64,000 bases of DNA, taken from the NCBI GenBank assembly GCA_963565915.1, contig OY751485.1:2976001-3040000 (forward strand). The letters are read 5' to 3'. A model generated the notes under the pieces. That model was given only the letters and a program-made list of their open reading frames with translations, made no database searches and was not told where the DNA came from. The DNA comes from Entoloma clypeatum (taxonomy: Eukaryota; Basidiomycota; Agaricomycetes; Agaricales; Entolomataceae). Made by a program: the position numbers and the translations under genes. This document shows, piece by piece, positions 22,731 through 34,130 of this stretch (the first letter of the stretch is position 1; every line of letters starts with the position of its first letter).

Positions 22731-22734
22731 CTAG

Positions 22735-22990
22735 AGGGGGCCGTTGGGCATGACGGGTGGCCATTGGGCGTGAAGGGAGGCCATTGGGCATGAGGGGCAG
22801 CCATGGGCATGCAGGGAGGCCGTTGGGCGTTAGAGGGGGCCATTGGGCGCTAGTAGGGGCTGTTGGGCACGCGAGGCAGCCGTTGGGCGTGAAGGGGCAT
22901 TAGAGGGGGGCGTTGGGCATGAAGGGAGGCCATTGGGTGTTAGAGGGGGCCATTGGGTACGAGGGGTGGCCATTGGGCAGAAGTGGAGCC
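22735..22990 (-). repeat. 21-nt minisatellite array C (continuation of array B)
   Basis: The same ggccgttgggc-type units in the orientation of array B, resuming right after the fold-back element. Confidence 0.75.
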
Positions 22991-23993
22991 AGGTGGAGTG
23001 GAGGTGGGGGGATAAAAGAAGTGTGGGAATGTTTCGTTGGCTGTCTGTTGAATTATGGTTCAAGTTTCAGCGATTGCCAAAAGTGCTTGGCAGTCGATGC
23101 CGAGCGATGAGCATTGATGAAACATAAGGCCTCAATGCCCAAACTGTGGCATCACAGGCCTCAAGATAGCTTTGAACTTATGGATAGATGTATATAGAGT
23201 CATAAAAAGTATATATATAGTTGGGAACTCAAGCTATGTATACTAGAGGATCTGTATTCTAAAATGATGCATCAAAACACACTGTAAATCGTGATGAACA
23301 GTGCATCATCATGGGTTTTCTCAAACACAAAAACAACCTTTTCTTACTTCCTCCCTTCCACAACCACTGTAGTCTATATGTACTGTATATATACCATTGT
23401 AACATTGTATGTAAATCTACTCAGACCATTCAAATCAAGCCCAAGGACTTAATAAGGTGAATAGAAGCAAAATAGGTCGAAAATTTGACCAAAAAAATTT
23501 GTTTCAGCTTTGGATTCTCCTCATTCAGGGGACCTCACAGCACATCTGTTTTCCAAATTTGGTGCATTCATTATGGAGATATAACACTTTTACTGAAATA
23601 TGCACATTTCATCATTTCTATCTTATCTAGAGATCTAAAAATTATACAAGGTGTTTCAGAAGGTGAATACATATATATTGATGAGTTCTATCATGTTAAA
23701 CTATTATTAGATCATGAGGAAGGCACCGCGCGCACCTGCGCGATGCATTTGCATATTGTTTACTGTTGTTTGGTGTAAAGCGTTGCATCGCTATATGCTC
23801 AAATCCGTGGTGAAAATTCATGAAATAAATACATATTTATTAACATATGATACTCTGGTACATAATTGATATAGTCTGTAAGCTTACTTCCTCCTGTGTA
23901 GCCATATTAAGGAGAAATGCGATGTTTTTTGAGTTTGTTTACATATATTTGACACATTTGGTGCACGCGTGTCACGCATCATCCAACGTCGAA
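22991..23993. other. Non-coding AT-rich interval
   Basis: Only short frames; no domain recognised. There are AT-rich stretches and a short c/t-rich part. I see no supportable gene. Confidence 0.35.
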
Positions 23994-24542
23994 TCGACAC
24001 ATCCACCCATTGCTCGCTCCGCAATGAGAGGCACACAGATATAACAAAAATAACACAGTAATAATAGTACAGATACAACAAAAATAGCACTGTAAACACA
24101 GATACAAAAAAATAACACTGTAATCATATGTTTTAGCTATGTTTTCACGATGTTTCACTCAATTCTTAACCTTTGTGACTCTGAGCAAGAGTTTATATAC
24201 AAGCTAGAAATGTATTCCACTCAGTTGTAGCTTCAAAACAAGCCTTAGACCAATGAAATTGGACTATAAATATCTAGAATATTATGCAGATTACTGAAAA
24301 ATCTCCAAAAATTGTAGAATATTAGGGGGGGGGGGGTGTATCCCAAAGGGCAAAAAGACGGGTCTAGACCTGTTTAGACCGGTCTTTTTGCGGTCTAAGT
24401 CAAAAAAAATAATCTAGACTGAACTGCAGTCTAAATTTTCTAAAACATATAGACCTTAGACCGTGGTTCAGTCCAACATGGTCTATTTTTCAGTTCAGTT
24501 CAGTCCGGTTCAGGTCTATGTAGACTGAACCTTCGAACACTA
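23994..24542 (+). repeat. Dispersed repeat R1, copy 1
   Basis: About 549 bp, nearly identical in order to 31946-32457. It runs from tcgacacatccacccattgc through gtgactctgagcaagag, a G tract (about 24324-24338) and ggtctagacctgtttagac to ccttcgaacacta. Differences include several CpG-to-TpG/CpA changes and small indels. No coding frame is conserved, so it is probably non-autonomous. Confidence 0.75.
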
Positions 24543-24649
24543 GTCACAGGTCACTCCCCATATGGGAATAGATTCCTGGTGGTTCTGAAGCCTCCCTGTG
24601 CCTTGGAAAGATATGTCACTAGGGTAGTTTAAGGCTATGGGATACTTCC

Positions 24650-24830
24650 AAGGCAATGCCTGATGCTGCAGAGTACTATGAAATTATGAGGTGATGCTAC
24701 AGAGTGGTATAAAATTAAAAGGTGATGCTATAAAGTGTTACATATTTACCCAGTTGCTACATAGTGCTATACATCCAGTACAGTTTGCTATAGCACTATT
24801 CTGCTATATAGCACTGTTCACTCTTCAGAG
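24650..24830. repeat. TAGCAC-type degenerate repeat, copy 2
   Basis: Words such as gatgctacagagtggtata and ctatagcactattctgctat recur at short intervals, about 110 bp after repeat R1 copy 1. Confidence 0.5.
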
Positions 24831-25499
24831 CAAAATCTAGATTTGCTGATGGGGGTAAATAGGCAATGAAAATTACTGTAGCATTACAACCATAGATTCA
24901 TGCCATGTTACGTGTTACGTAATAGGTTCACTGGGACAGGGTTCACAAGCCTGCATCACATGTTACAGTCAGAAATTCATTCATTTTTACCAGATAATCT
25001 TGTCAATTTGTGCTCCTGAAGGCTGAAAAAATTCCACCCTGTCACCATTCAAATAAAAAATAGCATCAAGAGTCAAGGAAACACCAAATCCCAATCACTA
25101 GAGCCTCTGGCATTTCATAGTCAGAAAAAATAAATAATATGTTACTTTTGGAACATATTCATGGAGGTATGTTATGCGTTACAGGGGTCATATAGGTTCA
25201 GTTCACGATCCTGTGTTACACGTTATGTGAACCTACAGTCGTAATACTACAGTAGAGTCAATCCAAGGAAAGAACATTGGCCATGTAATTAGAAGGGATA
25301 TTGTGGTGAACACAGAAGTCCTCGAATAAAGTGACTAGCTCATCAATATGTGCTTTCTTGTAAGCGCGAGTAGTGAACCTCCAGTGGCAAGTGGTAGCTA
25401 CCACTTTAATCATTAGTACAGGGCTTTAGTCCTAGCAAAATAGTCATAATAACCACTGGTTATTATGATATGATAGATTGTATTCTATATGATGCTTTA
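24831..25499. other. Non-coding interval with short GTTACGTGTTACGT-like words
   Basis: AT-rich. Twice it shows ttacgtgttacgt / gttatgcgttacag / ttacacgttatgtgaac words near ggttcac, but no gene. Confidence 0.3.
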
Positions 25500-26060
25500 T
25501 CATTTGAAAATACTTATCATACTTATGATATTCCCTATCATTAGTTTTAAATCATTATAAAACCATCATTAGAGTGAATTTTCTTCATTAGAATAGTTAT
25601 CATTCAATTGAATACATCATGAAACTATCATTAGACTGCACCTCTCATTAAAACTGCACTTTTCATTAAAATAGCCATCATTGAATAGAATATATATATC
25701 ATTAGACTGCGCTTTTCATTAGAATAGTCATCATTTGATTAAAATACATTATAAAGCTATCATTAAACCACACTTTTCATTAGAATATTTATCATTTGAC
25801 AGAATACATCATCATTTGATTAGAATACATCATAAAGCTATCATTAGAATGCACTTTTCATTAGAATAGTCATCATTCAATAGGATACATCATAAAGCTG
25901 TCATTAGAATGCACTTTTCATTAGCATAGTCACCATTCAATAGAATACATCATAAAGTATCATTAGACCACATTTTTTATCAGAATAGTTATCATTCAAT
26001 AGAATCCATCATTAGACTATTATAAAAGTGATTTCCTTATTGGAATACCTATCATTAGCT
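25500..26060. repeat. AT-rich tandem repeat of about 55-65 bp
   Basis: Degenerate units contain cacttttcattagaatag, tcatcattcaatagaatac and atcataaagctatcattag in that order, about nine times. The region is very poor in CpG. No coding sense was seen. Confidence 0.7.
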
Positions 26061-26659
26061 CAAATACACCATTAGACTATCATGAAAGCTGGGAAGGATT
26101 GATAAGCTACTGACATCATATTATGTGCACCCTTACTCATCATCATATTATCATTAGATTTCTCTTATCAATCAATGGCCATCAATCCATCAATTATCCT
26201 CAAATATCCTTTGTCCCTGTGATTTCTGGGCATTTACTAGGGGAAATGCTTCTACTCTAGTAGGGACACTGATATCTCATAGGGATAGAATATACATTGT
26301 CTAGATCAATAGATATTTTCCCTGAAGATCAAAATTGCAAAAATGCGCCACAGAATTGCAGGATAACCATTGGATGATTGCCTCTTATTTCTTGTCATCC
26401 ATATTCCAATCATATAGCAGGTGCTTCCCACACAAGGAATAGGCCACACAGTGTCTGGATCAGTTATTTATACAGATCTCCAAATCCTCCAAATTGCTAA
26501 AGTGCATACTGAAAGTTAGCTTCTGAAGTATGTTATCCTAATCTAGACATACATATGATACAGTAGGCCAAGGATATTGGATATGCAATGGCTATATTAG
26601 TGGTTAAGATAGAGGTATGTGATCCTCCACCCCCCTTTTGCACAATAATGCATCAATAG
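26061..26659. other. Non-coding interval
   Basis: AT-rich, no recognised gene or RNA. Confidence 0.3.
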
Positions 26660-27169
26660 TGTTATAAGTTAGATTCTCAGTTGACATATAATGGCGAGTT
26701 CGACTATATATTGTTATGGATTCGCTATCCATGGCATTGATTGCTCAGACAAGATACAAGACATAGAGGCCTTATCTGATCAATGGCCAGTTTCATCTTA
26801 TCTATTGGTTTCATGCTTACTATTCACTTTTACATCATTCGGGCCCCAGCCTCCGCTTACTCACTACAGTATGGTCATCATTACCATATCTAGATGGTTA
26901 CTCTCACACATCCTTGACATTGTGTTACTTATTGGACTATACTTAGATACTCTGACTCACACCGCAGCAGTTACCATAGACACCTACTCCGGGTCCGCTT
27001 CTGGAGTCAGACCGGAACTGCTCTAGAGTCATCTAGATGACTTGACCTTCTAGTATATATAGGGTAGATACATTGCATGTATTCCCCAGATCTAGCAATC
27101 ACCTTGGTATCCGCCTTTGCTACTTAAGCCTCTCTGCCTAAGCATCGCATGGGTTTGTCAACCATAACA
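26660..27169. repeat. LTR-like fragment
   Basis: The segment is bounded by TGTTAT and ATAACA and contains a TATA-like tagtatatatagggtag (about 27050). Its first 45 bp match the left end of the adjacent copia LTR (tgttataagttagattct ... tataatggcgagttc). No 5-bp flanking duplication was seen, so a solo LTR of a related family is only a possibility. The 111-codon open frame inside it has no recognised domain. Confidence 0.35.
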
Positions 27170-27182
27170 TATATTCAGTACC

Positions 27183-27433
27183 TGTTATAAGTTAGATTCT
27201 GCGTACACAATAGTAAGTAAACTGTAAATAAGTTAAGTGGGTAACATACCTCAGTCAATGTATAATGGCGAGTTCAACTGAGGTATCGGTAGTCACGATA
27301 GATAAATAAATATGTATGTAACAAGACATGAATGTAAGTATGAATATAGATATGAATGGAAACCATGGGCCTCAATACTGATAGGGGGCATCATTACAGG
27401 TATCGCGGGAGCGTGTATGAGCCACTTTCAACA
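27183..27433 (-). repeat. Copia-1 3' LTR
   Basis: In sense it starts TGTTGAAAGTGGC right after the purine tract and the RNase H stop region, and ends CTTATAACA. There is no partner LTR in the window because the 5' end is lost. Confidence 0.65.
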
Positions 27434-29785
27434 TTTCCCCTGGCTCAACGAGCTCTCTGAACTGCGAAGTCGTAGCGCAATGCAGTGTTTCATGTGCAGG
27501 ATGTGGGTAAGTGGCTTTGTGAACATATCTGCGAGATTATCCTCAGAAGCGACACGGCGGACCTCAATGTCCCCATCCTTGACCCGTTCTCGTATGTAGT
27601 GGTACCAAATATTGATGTGCTTGACTCGGGAATTGTGTTTGGTGTTCTTGGTTAAGGAATCAGCGCCGGAATTGTTGTTGTACAGTAACGCCGGTTTCAG
27701 TTGGGGGAAACCAACCTCGTCCATTGCCGCATACATCCATAGAATCTGTTTCATGGCCCGAGTGAGGGCCATGTACTCTGCCTCGGTAGTGGACAGTGCG
27801 ACTGTCGGTTGGTATTGTGCACCCCATGCTGTAGGGCCTCCAGCTTGTATGAAGACATGGCCAGCGCATGATCAGCACATGTCAAGATTGCCTGCGTAGT
27901 CTGCGTCGACATACCTGATGGGTGTGAGGTTCTTGTGGTCGCCGCCATGAGTGATGTTGAAGCCCAGGGTCCCTTTTATATATCATAGGATGTGAGTAAG
28001 TGCATTCCAGTGTAGTCTCCCTGGGTTCGTGGTGAATTTGCTGAGTGTCGAGATGGCATATGATAAATTGGGACGCGTCGCGATTTGGGCATACATGATG
28101 GAGCCTAGGAGTTCGCAATATGGTTTGTCGGACATGAAAATACGCTCTTCGGTGGTTTGGGGGCCTTGTTCCTTAGTGAGGGCGACCCCTGGTGGTAAGA
28201 GAGTAGCTCGAGCGTTGGAGTCCGACATTCCAAATTGTTTGAGGACTCGCTTGAGGTACGCGCATTGAGAGATGCTGATGGTCCCAGCTTCCCTGTCCCT
28301 GTCAATGCGAATCCCGAGGACCAGGTTGGCATATCCCAGGTCCTTCGTGTTGTATGTCAACCCAAGCTCATCCTTTGCCCTCTCTGCCTCCTCCTTCAAG
28401 GATGAGATCCCCGTCGTATCATCGGTATAGGTGCTCGTGATGGTGATGTTGCCATCTGCATGTCGAGAGCACACCAAGGGGTCAGCCTTTGACTGATAAT
28501 ACCCTAATTCCCCCATTTCCTTGTCCAACGCCATCCACCAATTGTACATGCTGTCCATAGTTCCGTAGAGGGTCTTGTCCAGTCGTCCTACCTTCCCCTC
28601 CTGCTTTGCACCATCTGGGAGCTTGATGTAAATGGTTGCCTGGGGCTTGGAGTTCAGGTAGGCCACAATGTAGTCCACCTGCCATGCCTCCATATCTGTC
28701 GTGGCGGCAATTGCAAGATTCATGTGCAGAGATTCATAGCGGACAACAGACACATATGTCTCGAAGAAGTCCATGCCTGGGATCTGGGTGAAACCTTTTG
28801 CAACGAGGTGTGCCTTTTGTGTGGTAAGATTTCCGTCGGCGTTGTATTTGTTCACAAACATCCAGCGAGTCTTGATGAGCCTCGCATCACTTGGGCATTC
28901 CACTGCCTCCCATACCCCATGCTTCTCCATCACCCTGAGTTCCTTCTTGATAGGGTCTTCCCAGATGTCTGGGTGTGTCATCGCCTCTGCATACGAGTTG
29001 GGGAGCCAGTAGTTTTGAGGCTCAGGGAGCAGGTTGGTGTTGGTGTGGAAAGCCTTTGCAAAGTTGATGCCTGTGGGATGGAGGTGTTCGGTAGCCCAAT
29101 CCTTTCCTGCACGTCGTGCATTGGTTACGGCCAGTTCAGATGCATGGGAGTCTGTGATTGCTTGGGTAGGGACATGGTTTCGTGTCAAGTGGTGGAGTGG
29201 GGGCTGTTCGTGGGTTGTTGTGGTCTGCGGGGTTGCTGGCGCCGGTGGTTGCGTCTGCGTGGCTTGTTCGTGTGCAGGCGCTAGTCCTCTCTTGTGGCTG
29301 TCAGCGGGTTCCGTGGTTGGCTTGTCAAGTGTGACATGATCGGCCGCATTCACAGGTGTATCGGCCACATTTTTCCCCTCACTTGGCAGGCCAGGCGCCG
29401 GGAGTGTCTTGTTGCCGAGGCCTTCCTCAAAAATGACGTCATGAGATCGGTATATCTTCCATGTCTCAGGATCGTAGACCCGATACGTGTCCCAGCAAAA
29501 ATAGCCGATCAAGATCCCCTTGATTGATCTAGGGTCCAGTTTACTCAAGCCATCCCCCGCATCAACGGGAACCTTCACATAGGCTGTGCACCCCAGCGGC
29601 CGTGTGTGGGATATATCTGGCTTGGTCTTCCTCCAAAGCTCGAATGGGGTTGTGGCAGGGTTCCAGGCCATCGGTACGAAGTCCCTCAGGTAAATCATGG
29701 ATGAGGCTAGCTCACACCACATCAATGGAGGTAATCCGCCCTCATGGAGCAAGACACGAACATGTTCGATGATCGTGTGATGGAT
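27434..29785 (-). pseudogene. pol: Copia-1 reverse transcriptase and RNase H (broken)
   Basis: RT blocks: ELRVMEKHGVWEAVECPSDA, RLIKTRWMFVNKYNADGNLT, QKAHLVAKGFTQIPGMDFFE, WQVDYIVAYLNSKPQATIYI and the catalytic region TSTYTDDTTGISS (YTDD, a variant of the usual copia YVDD). RNase H: RYVDADYAGNLD, ALSTTEAEYMALTRAMKQIL and VRRVASEDNLADMFTKPL. TGA codons at 27983-27985 (HIL*YIKG) and 27872-27874 (DMC*SCAG) stand where arginine is expected. An integrase tail with the insert LGCTAYVKVPVD / SIKGILIGYFCWD lies at the N-terminal side. Confidence 0.9.
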
Positions 29786-31345
29786 TTATTCGGCGACGCT
29801 GTTGGAGGGGGAAGAGTATGTGGAGGTCGTCTCATGGATGATCCCCTGTTCATCAAGGTATGTTCTCCATAACGAGTTGACACATTCCGTGCCTTCATCA
29901 GTCCGAATATGTTTTACTTTCTTCCCAGTCTGGCGTTTGATGAGTGCAATGTAGTGCTTCAATGCAGCCAAGATGGTTTCCGCCTCCTTATTCACCAGGA
30001 AGTAACCCTCCACATGTCTGCTGTACCCATCTGCGCATGGCATCATGTAGGATCTCCCGCCAGTCGATTGGACTCAAGATGGCCCCCATAGATCAATGTA
30101 CACGCATTCACCAACTTCAGTTTCGCGGTCCCCATTGGTATCGAACGGGCGACGTGCATGTTTCCCCATGATACAGTCCTCACAGGCACCAGGGCGAGGA
30201 ATGAATGAGGTAACATTCATTCCGTTGACCACGCCACTCTTGGACATTTGGGTGATAGTTTGATAGTTGATGTGACCAAGGCGGCGATGCCAGGTGTCGA
30301 TATTGGTGGGCTTATTGTGGGACTTTGTTGCGAGTGCCTTCGTGCATGCCTCCAGGGCAGTACCTACCTTGTTGGGCAGATTTTTTGGTGCTAACATGCT
30401 GGGGATCGGTCCAGTTGGCAGGAAAATGTCAATTGTGTCCTCGCCCCTTCCATACATGAAGGGCTCTCCTATGTCATTAACGAAGGTCACTCCTCCGCCT
30501 CCGAAGACAGAGTAACATCTGCCACCATTGAGTTTTCCGATTGAGATGAGGTTGTGAGACATTTTTGGGCAGTGTAGTGCATTTGGAAGTGTGAGTTGTT
30601 TGACCTGTCCATCAAATATATATCTCTTCTGAACAGTTCCTGTTCCCAGAATCATGAAGGAGCTCCCGTTCTCTGCCATCGAGCCGCCGTGCCCCGTGTA
30701 CGGTTCGTAGGTCACGAAGTCCTCAACATGGGCGAAGCAGTGGTCACTGGCCACTGAATCTGCATAGGTGACGGCTCTAGATTGTGGTGGTAAGACCGTG
30801 GTCATGAGGGCATAGAAGTCCCCTGGGGTGTCATCGGTACTGCTGAAGGATGAGGTGGGGACGAGGGCGACATTAACGGTGGGTTTGGGTGGGGGCATGT
30901 TCAGCAGTGTAGGTTGCGCCGGTGTGTTGGTTGTCATGTTCCCCTTCTTCCACCACCAGTCGGGGTACTGTCCCTCCATCCCACCACCTGGTTTGAAGCA
31001 TTTGGCAATGGTGTGCCCAACTCGGCGGCAGTTGGGGTTTGAACAGATGTCGGTCGAACATGTTGTTTTCAACTGGACAGTGGCAAGAGCCTGGGATATT
31101 TGTGGTTTCGCCTTTCTGTGGCAGGCGAGTGTCGCGTTGTGCACAGTAAGTTGGGCGATGATTTCTTTGGATGTTTTCAAGGTGAAAAGTGTGCTGATGA
31201 AAATATCCCAGTTCTCCGGCATGGATGTTAAGACGATGACTCGAAAGGTGTCATCGTCCATCTTACCACCCTGCGCATTAACCCTCTCCCATCCCTCATG
31301 AAGTTTCTCAAAGTGGGCGCCAATATCGGTCCCATCTGTATGTTT
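29786..31345 (-). pseudogene. Copia-1 gag, protease and integrase (broken, 5'-truncated)
   Basis: The gag part reads VIVLTSMPENWDIFISTLFT with a later CSNPNCRRVGHTIAKCFKPG zinc-knuckle-like stretch. The protease region has YADSVASDHCFAHVED (D-S-x instead of the usual DSGA). Integrase shows HRRLGHINYQTITQM and CEDCIMGKHARRPF (HHCC), then YIDLWGPS*VQSTGGRSYMM with a TGA at 30074-30076, and IRTDEGTECVNS (Asp). TAA at 29786-29788 breaks SVAE*IHHTII just after the region of the catalytic Glu. Confidence 0.85.
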
Positions 31346-31945
31346 GATGGCGCGATGTTATATCTGTCTCCGAATTTCCGATCCACTCCGATCATCCTCC
31401 GACATTCTGGACATCCGTTACCTCTGCATCTCTGCACGTTGCCATCGTGCATTTCATATTCATAACTCCATGCCTTTATGCATTTCATATTCATATTCCT
31501 ATTTACTTATGCATCGCCTTTTCCGCATGGTCCATTGACCAACATCTCCGATGTTTGATACAGTTGCTGGCAACTTACGCCACAACTCCGGACCTACTCC
31601 GACCATCTCCATAAAGTAATCACATTTAGATATTTAAGCTCGTACCATATCTGTAGTTCCTCAGTTCGAATATCAACCAAGTTCACTCCTCTACTCTCAG
31701 TCCATGCCAGAGATCCTCGCCGTGGTACAATACGCCAACGACATCCTCATCTACTGCTCTTCCTCCATCGTTACCTTCAACGAGCTCAGTACTGTGTCCG
31801 AGTCACAACTCCAACATCGTCCAACCACTTCCACATCAATGTGTCTCACACCGAGATCTCTCCTCTGACCTCCGCACCTCCGACCTCTCCTCTGACCTCC
31901 TGAAATTGGGACACCTTATCAACAAACAGCGGCGCAACACATAAA
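31346..31945. other. Unassigned interval between Copia-1 and R1 copy 2
   Basis: It begins tgttatatctgtctccg and is rich in ctccgatc/ctccgac words like those of Gypsy-2. It could be an old LTR, but no matching end or target duplication was found. No gene seen. Confidence 0.3.
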
Positions 31946-32457
31946 TCAACACATCCACCCATTGCTCACTCCACAATGAGAGGCACACAGATATAACAAA
32001 AATAACACAGTAATAATAGTACAGATACAAAAAAATAACACTGTAATCATATGTTTTAGCTATGTTTTCACGATGTTTCACTCAATTCTTAACCTTTGTG
32101 ACTCTGAGCAAGAGATTATATACAAGCTAGAAATGTATTCCACTCAGCTTCAAAACAAGCCTTAGACCAATGAAATTGGACTATAAATATCTAGAATATT
32201 ATGCAGATTACTGAAAAATTGCAGAATATTAGGGGGGGGGGGGGTTGGAGGTGTATCCCAAAGGGCAAAAAGACCGGTCTAGACCTGTTTAGACTGGTCT
32301 TTTTGCGGTCTAAGTCAAAAAAAAAATCTAGACTGAACTGCAGTCTAAATTTTCAAAAATGTATAGACCTTAGACCGCGGTTCAGTCCAACGTGGTCTAT
32401 TTTTCAGTTCAGTTCAGTCCAGTTCAGGTCTACATAGACTGAACCTTCGAACACTAC
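31946..32457 (+). repeat. Dispersed repeat R1, copy 2
   Basis: About 512 bp, same order and orientation as 23994-24542, including the G tract (about 32231-32245) and the AGACC/GGTCT words at the right end. It lacks a few short segments of copy 1. Confidence 0.75.
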
Positions 32458-32689
32458 TATCGATTCCCTAGAAATGACCTTTTTTTTGAGACCCTTCACG
32501 GATTTGTGTTTCTTTCCACATCCACTCACCAGAACCAGTTGTGGTACTTGACAGATTGCGAGCTAACCTCCAACTTCACATGTGACAGTGTTCACAGATC
32601 TTGGGCTGCGAGAGCACCAGAAGGAAGAGAAACAAAAGGATCTCAATTTACTGGGAAACAACCTACATCAGCAAAGTAGTCCCAGGGCT

Positions 32690-32830
32690 TGTAGCAGGCC
32701 ATTGCAAACTCACTCACATGCATAGCACCCATAGCACTGTGTAGTGACCTCACTGGCAGGCATAGCAATGTAGCACTAAAGCATTGTAGTATAGAAACCT
32801 GGTAGCACCATAGTATTGTAGTCTTATAGC
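32690..32830. repeat. TAGCAC-type degenerate repeat, copy 3
   Basis: Units such as gcatagcacccatagcactg and gcattgtagtatagaaacc recur; it follows R1 copy 2 by about 230 bp, as copy 2 follows R1 copy 1. Confidence 0.5.
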
Positions 32831-32989
32831 CTGGTGTGGTACTCAATATTTCTACCACAAGCCTAGGTGTTTTCTTTTCTTAAATTTTTTCTTTCTACAA
32901 AATACTCACAGCTGCTAAAAGTCAATTCTAATGTGAAAATGTGCATCGAATATTGAGCTATGCCAAAAATGTACAAAAGTTGTGCAAGT

Positions 32990-33785
32990 GGTCTCTCTCA
33001 TCACCTGTGCATCTCTCAATTACGCCGCTGCCCCTCATGTCCAGCCCGACATGATGCCCACATGCAGCCTCTTGCCTCTCATCCGTGCATGTTCCACCAT
33101 TCTTGCGCCTCCTCTGCCTTCGTGTCCAGCTGTCCTCGTGTGTCCCACCATTTCTCGCATGTGATGCTGTTCTCATGTGTCCTGCACCATTCCTCATGTG
33201 TGTGCCCCATGTCCAGTGTCGTTTCTTGTGCGTGCCGCGCTGTTGTTGTGTCTTCCATGCCATTTCTCGCATTTCCTGTTGTATTCCTTGCATGTCCCAC
33301 TGTTTCTGCATGTCCCACTGTTCCTGCATGTCCCACTGTTCCTGCATGTCCCCAGCTGTTCCTGTGCGTCTCCCGCCATTTCTGCATGTCTTCTGCCATT
33401 CCTGCATGTCTCCTGCCATTCCTGTGTGTCTCCCACTGTTCCTGCATGTATCCTGCCATTTCTCGTGTGTTCTGCCATTCTCACATGTTTTGTTAGTGGT
33501 CTGACATGATGTGAATGGCGGGGAACTTACCTATACGGGGCCTCCATGGGTGTTCCACCTTCTTGCGTGTGTCCCATGTCTCCTCTGCCTTCGTGTCCAC
33601 TGTTTGTGTGTGTCCTGTGTTGTTTCATGTGCATGTCCTATACCATTCCTTGCATGCCCCGCCATTCTTACATGTCCCCCACCATTTCTGCATGTCCCCC
33701 ACTGTTTCTCGCGTGTCCTGCGCCATTCCTCATGCAGGTCCTATACCATTCCTAGCGAGCCCCATCATTCCTGTGTGTCCCCGGC
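32990..33785 (+). repeat. Second minisatellite family, array D (CCTGCATGTCCC type)
   Basis: Degenerate units of about 18-24 nt with the core cattcctgcatgtctcccgc; some are exact (tgtttctgcatgtcccac). Cys/His-rich frames open on both strands come from the repetition and are not supported as genes. The array touches the 3' LTR of Gypsy-2a. A reverse-oriented copy is at about 59455-59960. Confidence 0.75.
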
Positions 33786-34130
33786 TGTAAGGGCGACCTT
33801 ACGATCCAAGACTCAAACTCAGATACTTGCAAGGGAGATCCGAAGTTTAGATTGAGCAGTCTGATAAGTAATACAACACACACCTTGCAAGGGAGATCCA
33901 AAGAGAAAGTTCTAAGGATTCCCCCGCAAGCTAGCGAGATAAATAGTAAAATGAGATATGAAATAAGAGATAAAACAAGACACATGAATGATGAGCAATG
34001 ATCAGGAGTAGGGATGGGGGATGAATGGAAACAAGATGAATGATAGTACCTGCGATCCAACGTGCGGAGTAGCAGATGGGGGCGGAGTCGTCGGATGCAG
34101 AGAGGCAGATAAGATGTCGGAGGCAGCAGA
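33786..34130 (-). repeat. Gypsy-2a 3' LTR (truncated)
   Basis: It matches 38180 to about 38525 of the 5' LTR. The remaining LTR part and the end of pol are deleted at the junction near 34130. Confidence 0.8.

Larger units (their letters stand above)
27183..31345 (-). mobile_element. Ty1/copia LTR retrotransposon (Copia-1), 5'-truncated
   Basis: In sense direction the order is gag, CCHC-like knuckle, protease region, integrase, reverse transcriptase, RNase H, purine tract (caggggaaa) and a 251-bp 3' LTR (27183-27433). Integrase before RT defines copia. The gag N-terminus and 5' LTR are missing: homology stops at about 31345 and unrelated DNA follows. Four nonsense codons (27872-27874, 27983-27985, 29786-29788, 30074-30076) interrupt the polyprotein. 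Confidence 0.9.

Noticed and set aside
26691..27026. 111-codon hydrophobic frame as a small membrane protein gene
   Set aside because: It lies in an LTR-like fragment in AT-rich DNA; no intron or promoter support and no recognised family.
31346..31945. Solo LTR starting TGTTATATCTG
   Set aside because: No matching CA end with a 5-bp duplication and no second copy in the window.
32958..33855. Cys-rich frames up to 178 codons resembling secreted cysteine-rich proteins
   Set aside because: Same repeat artefact in the second minisatellite; the reverse strand is equally open.
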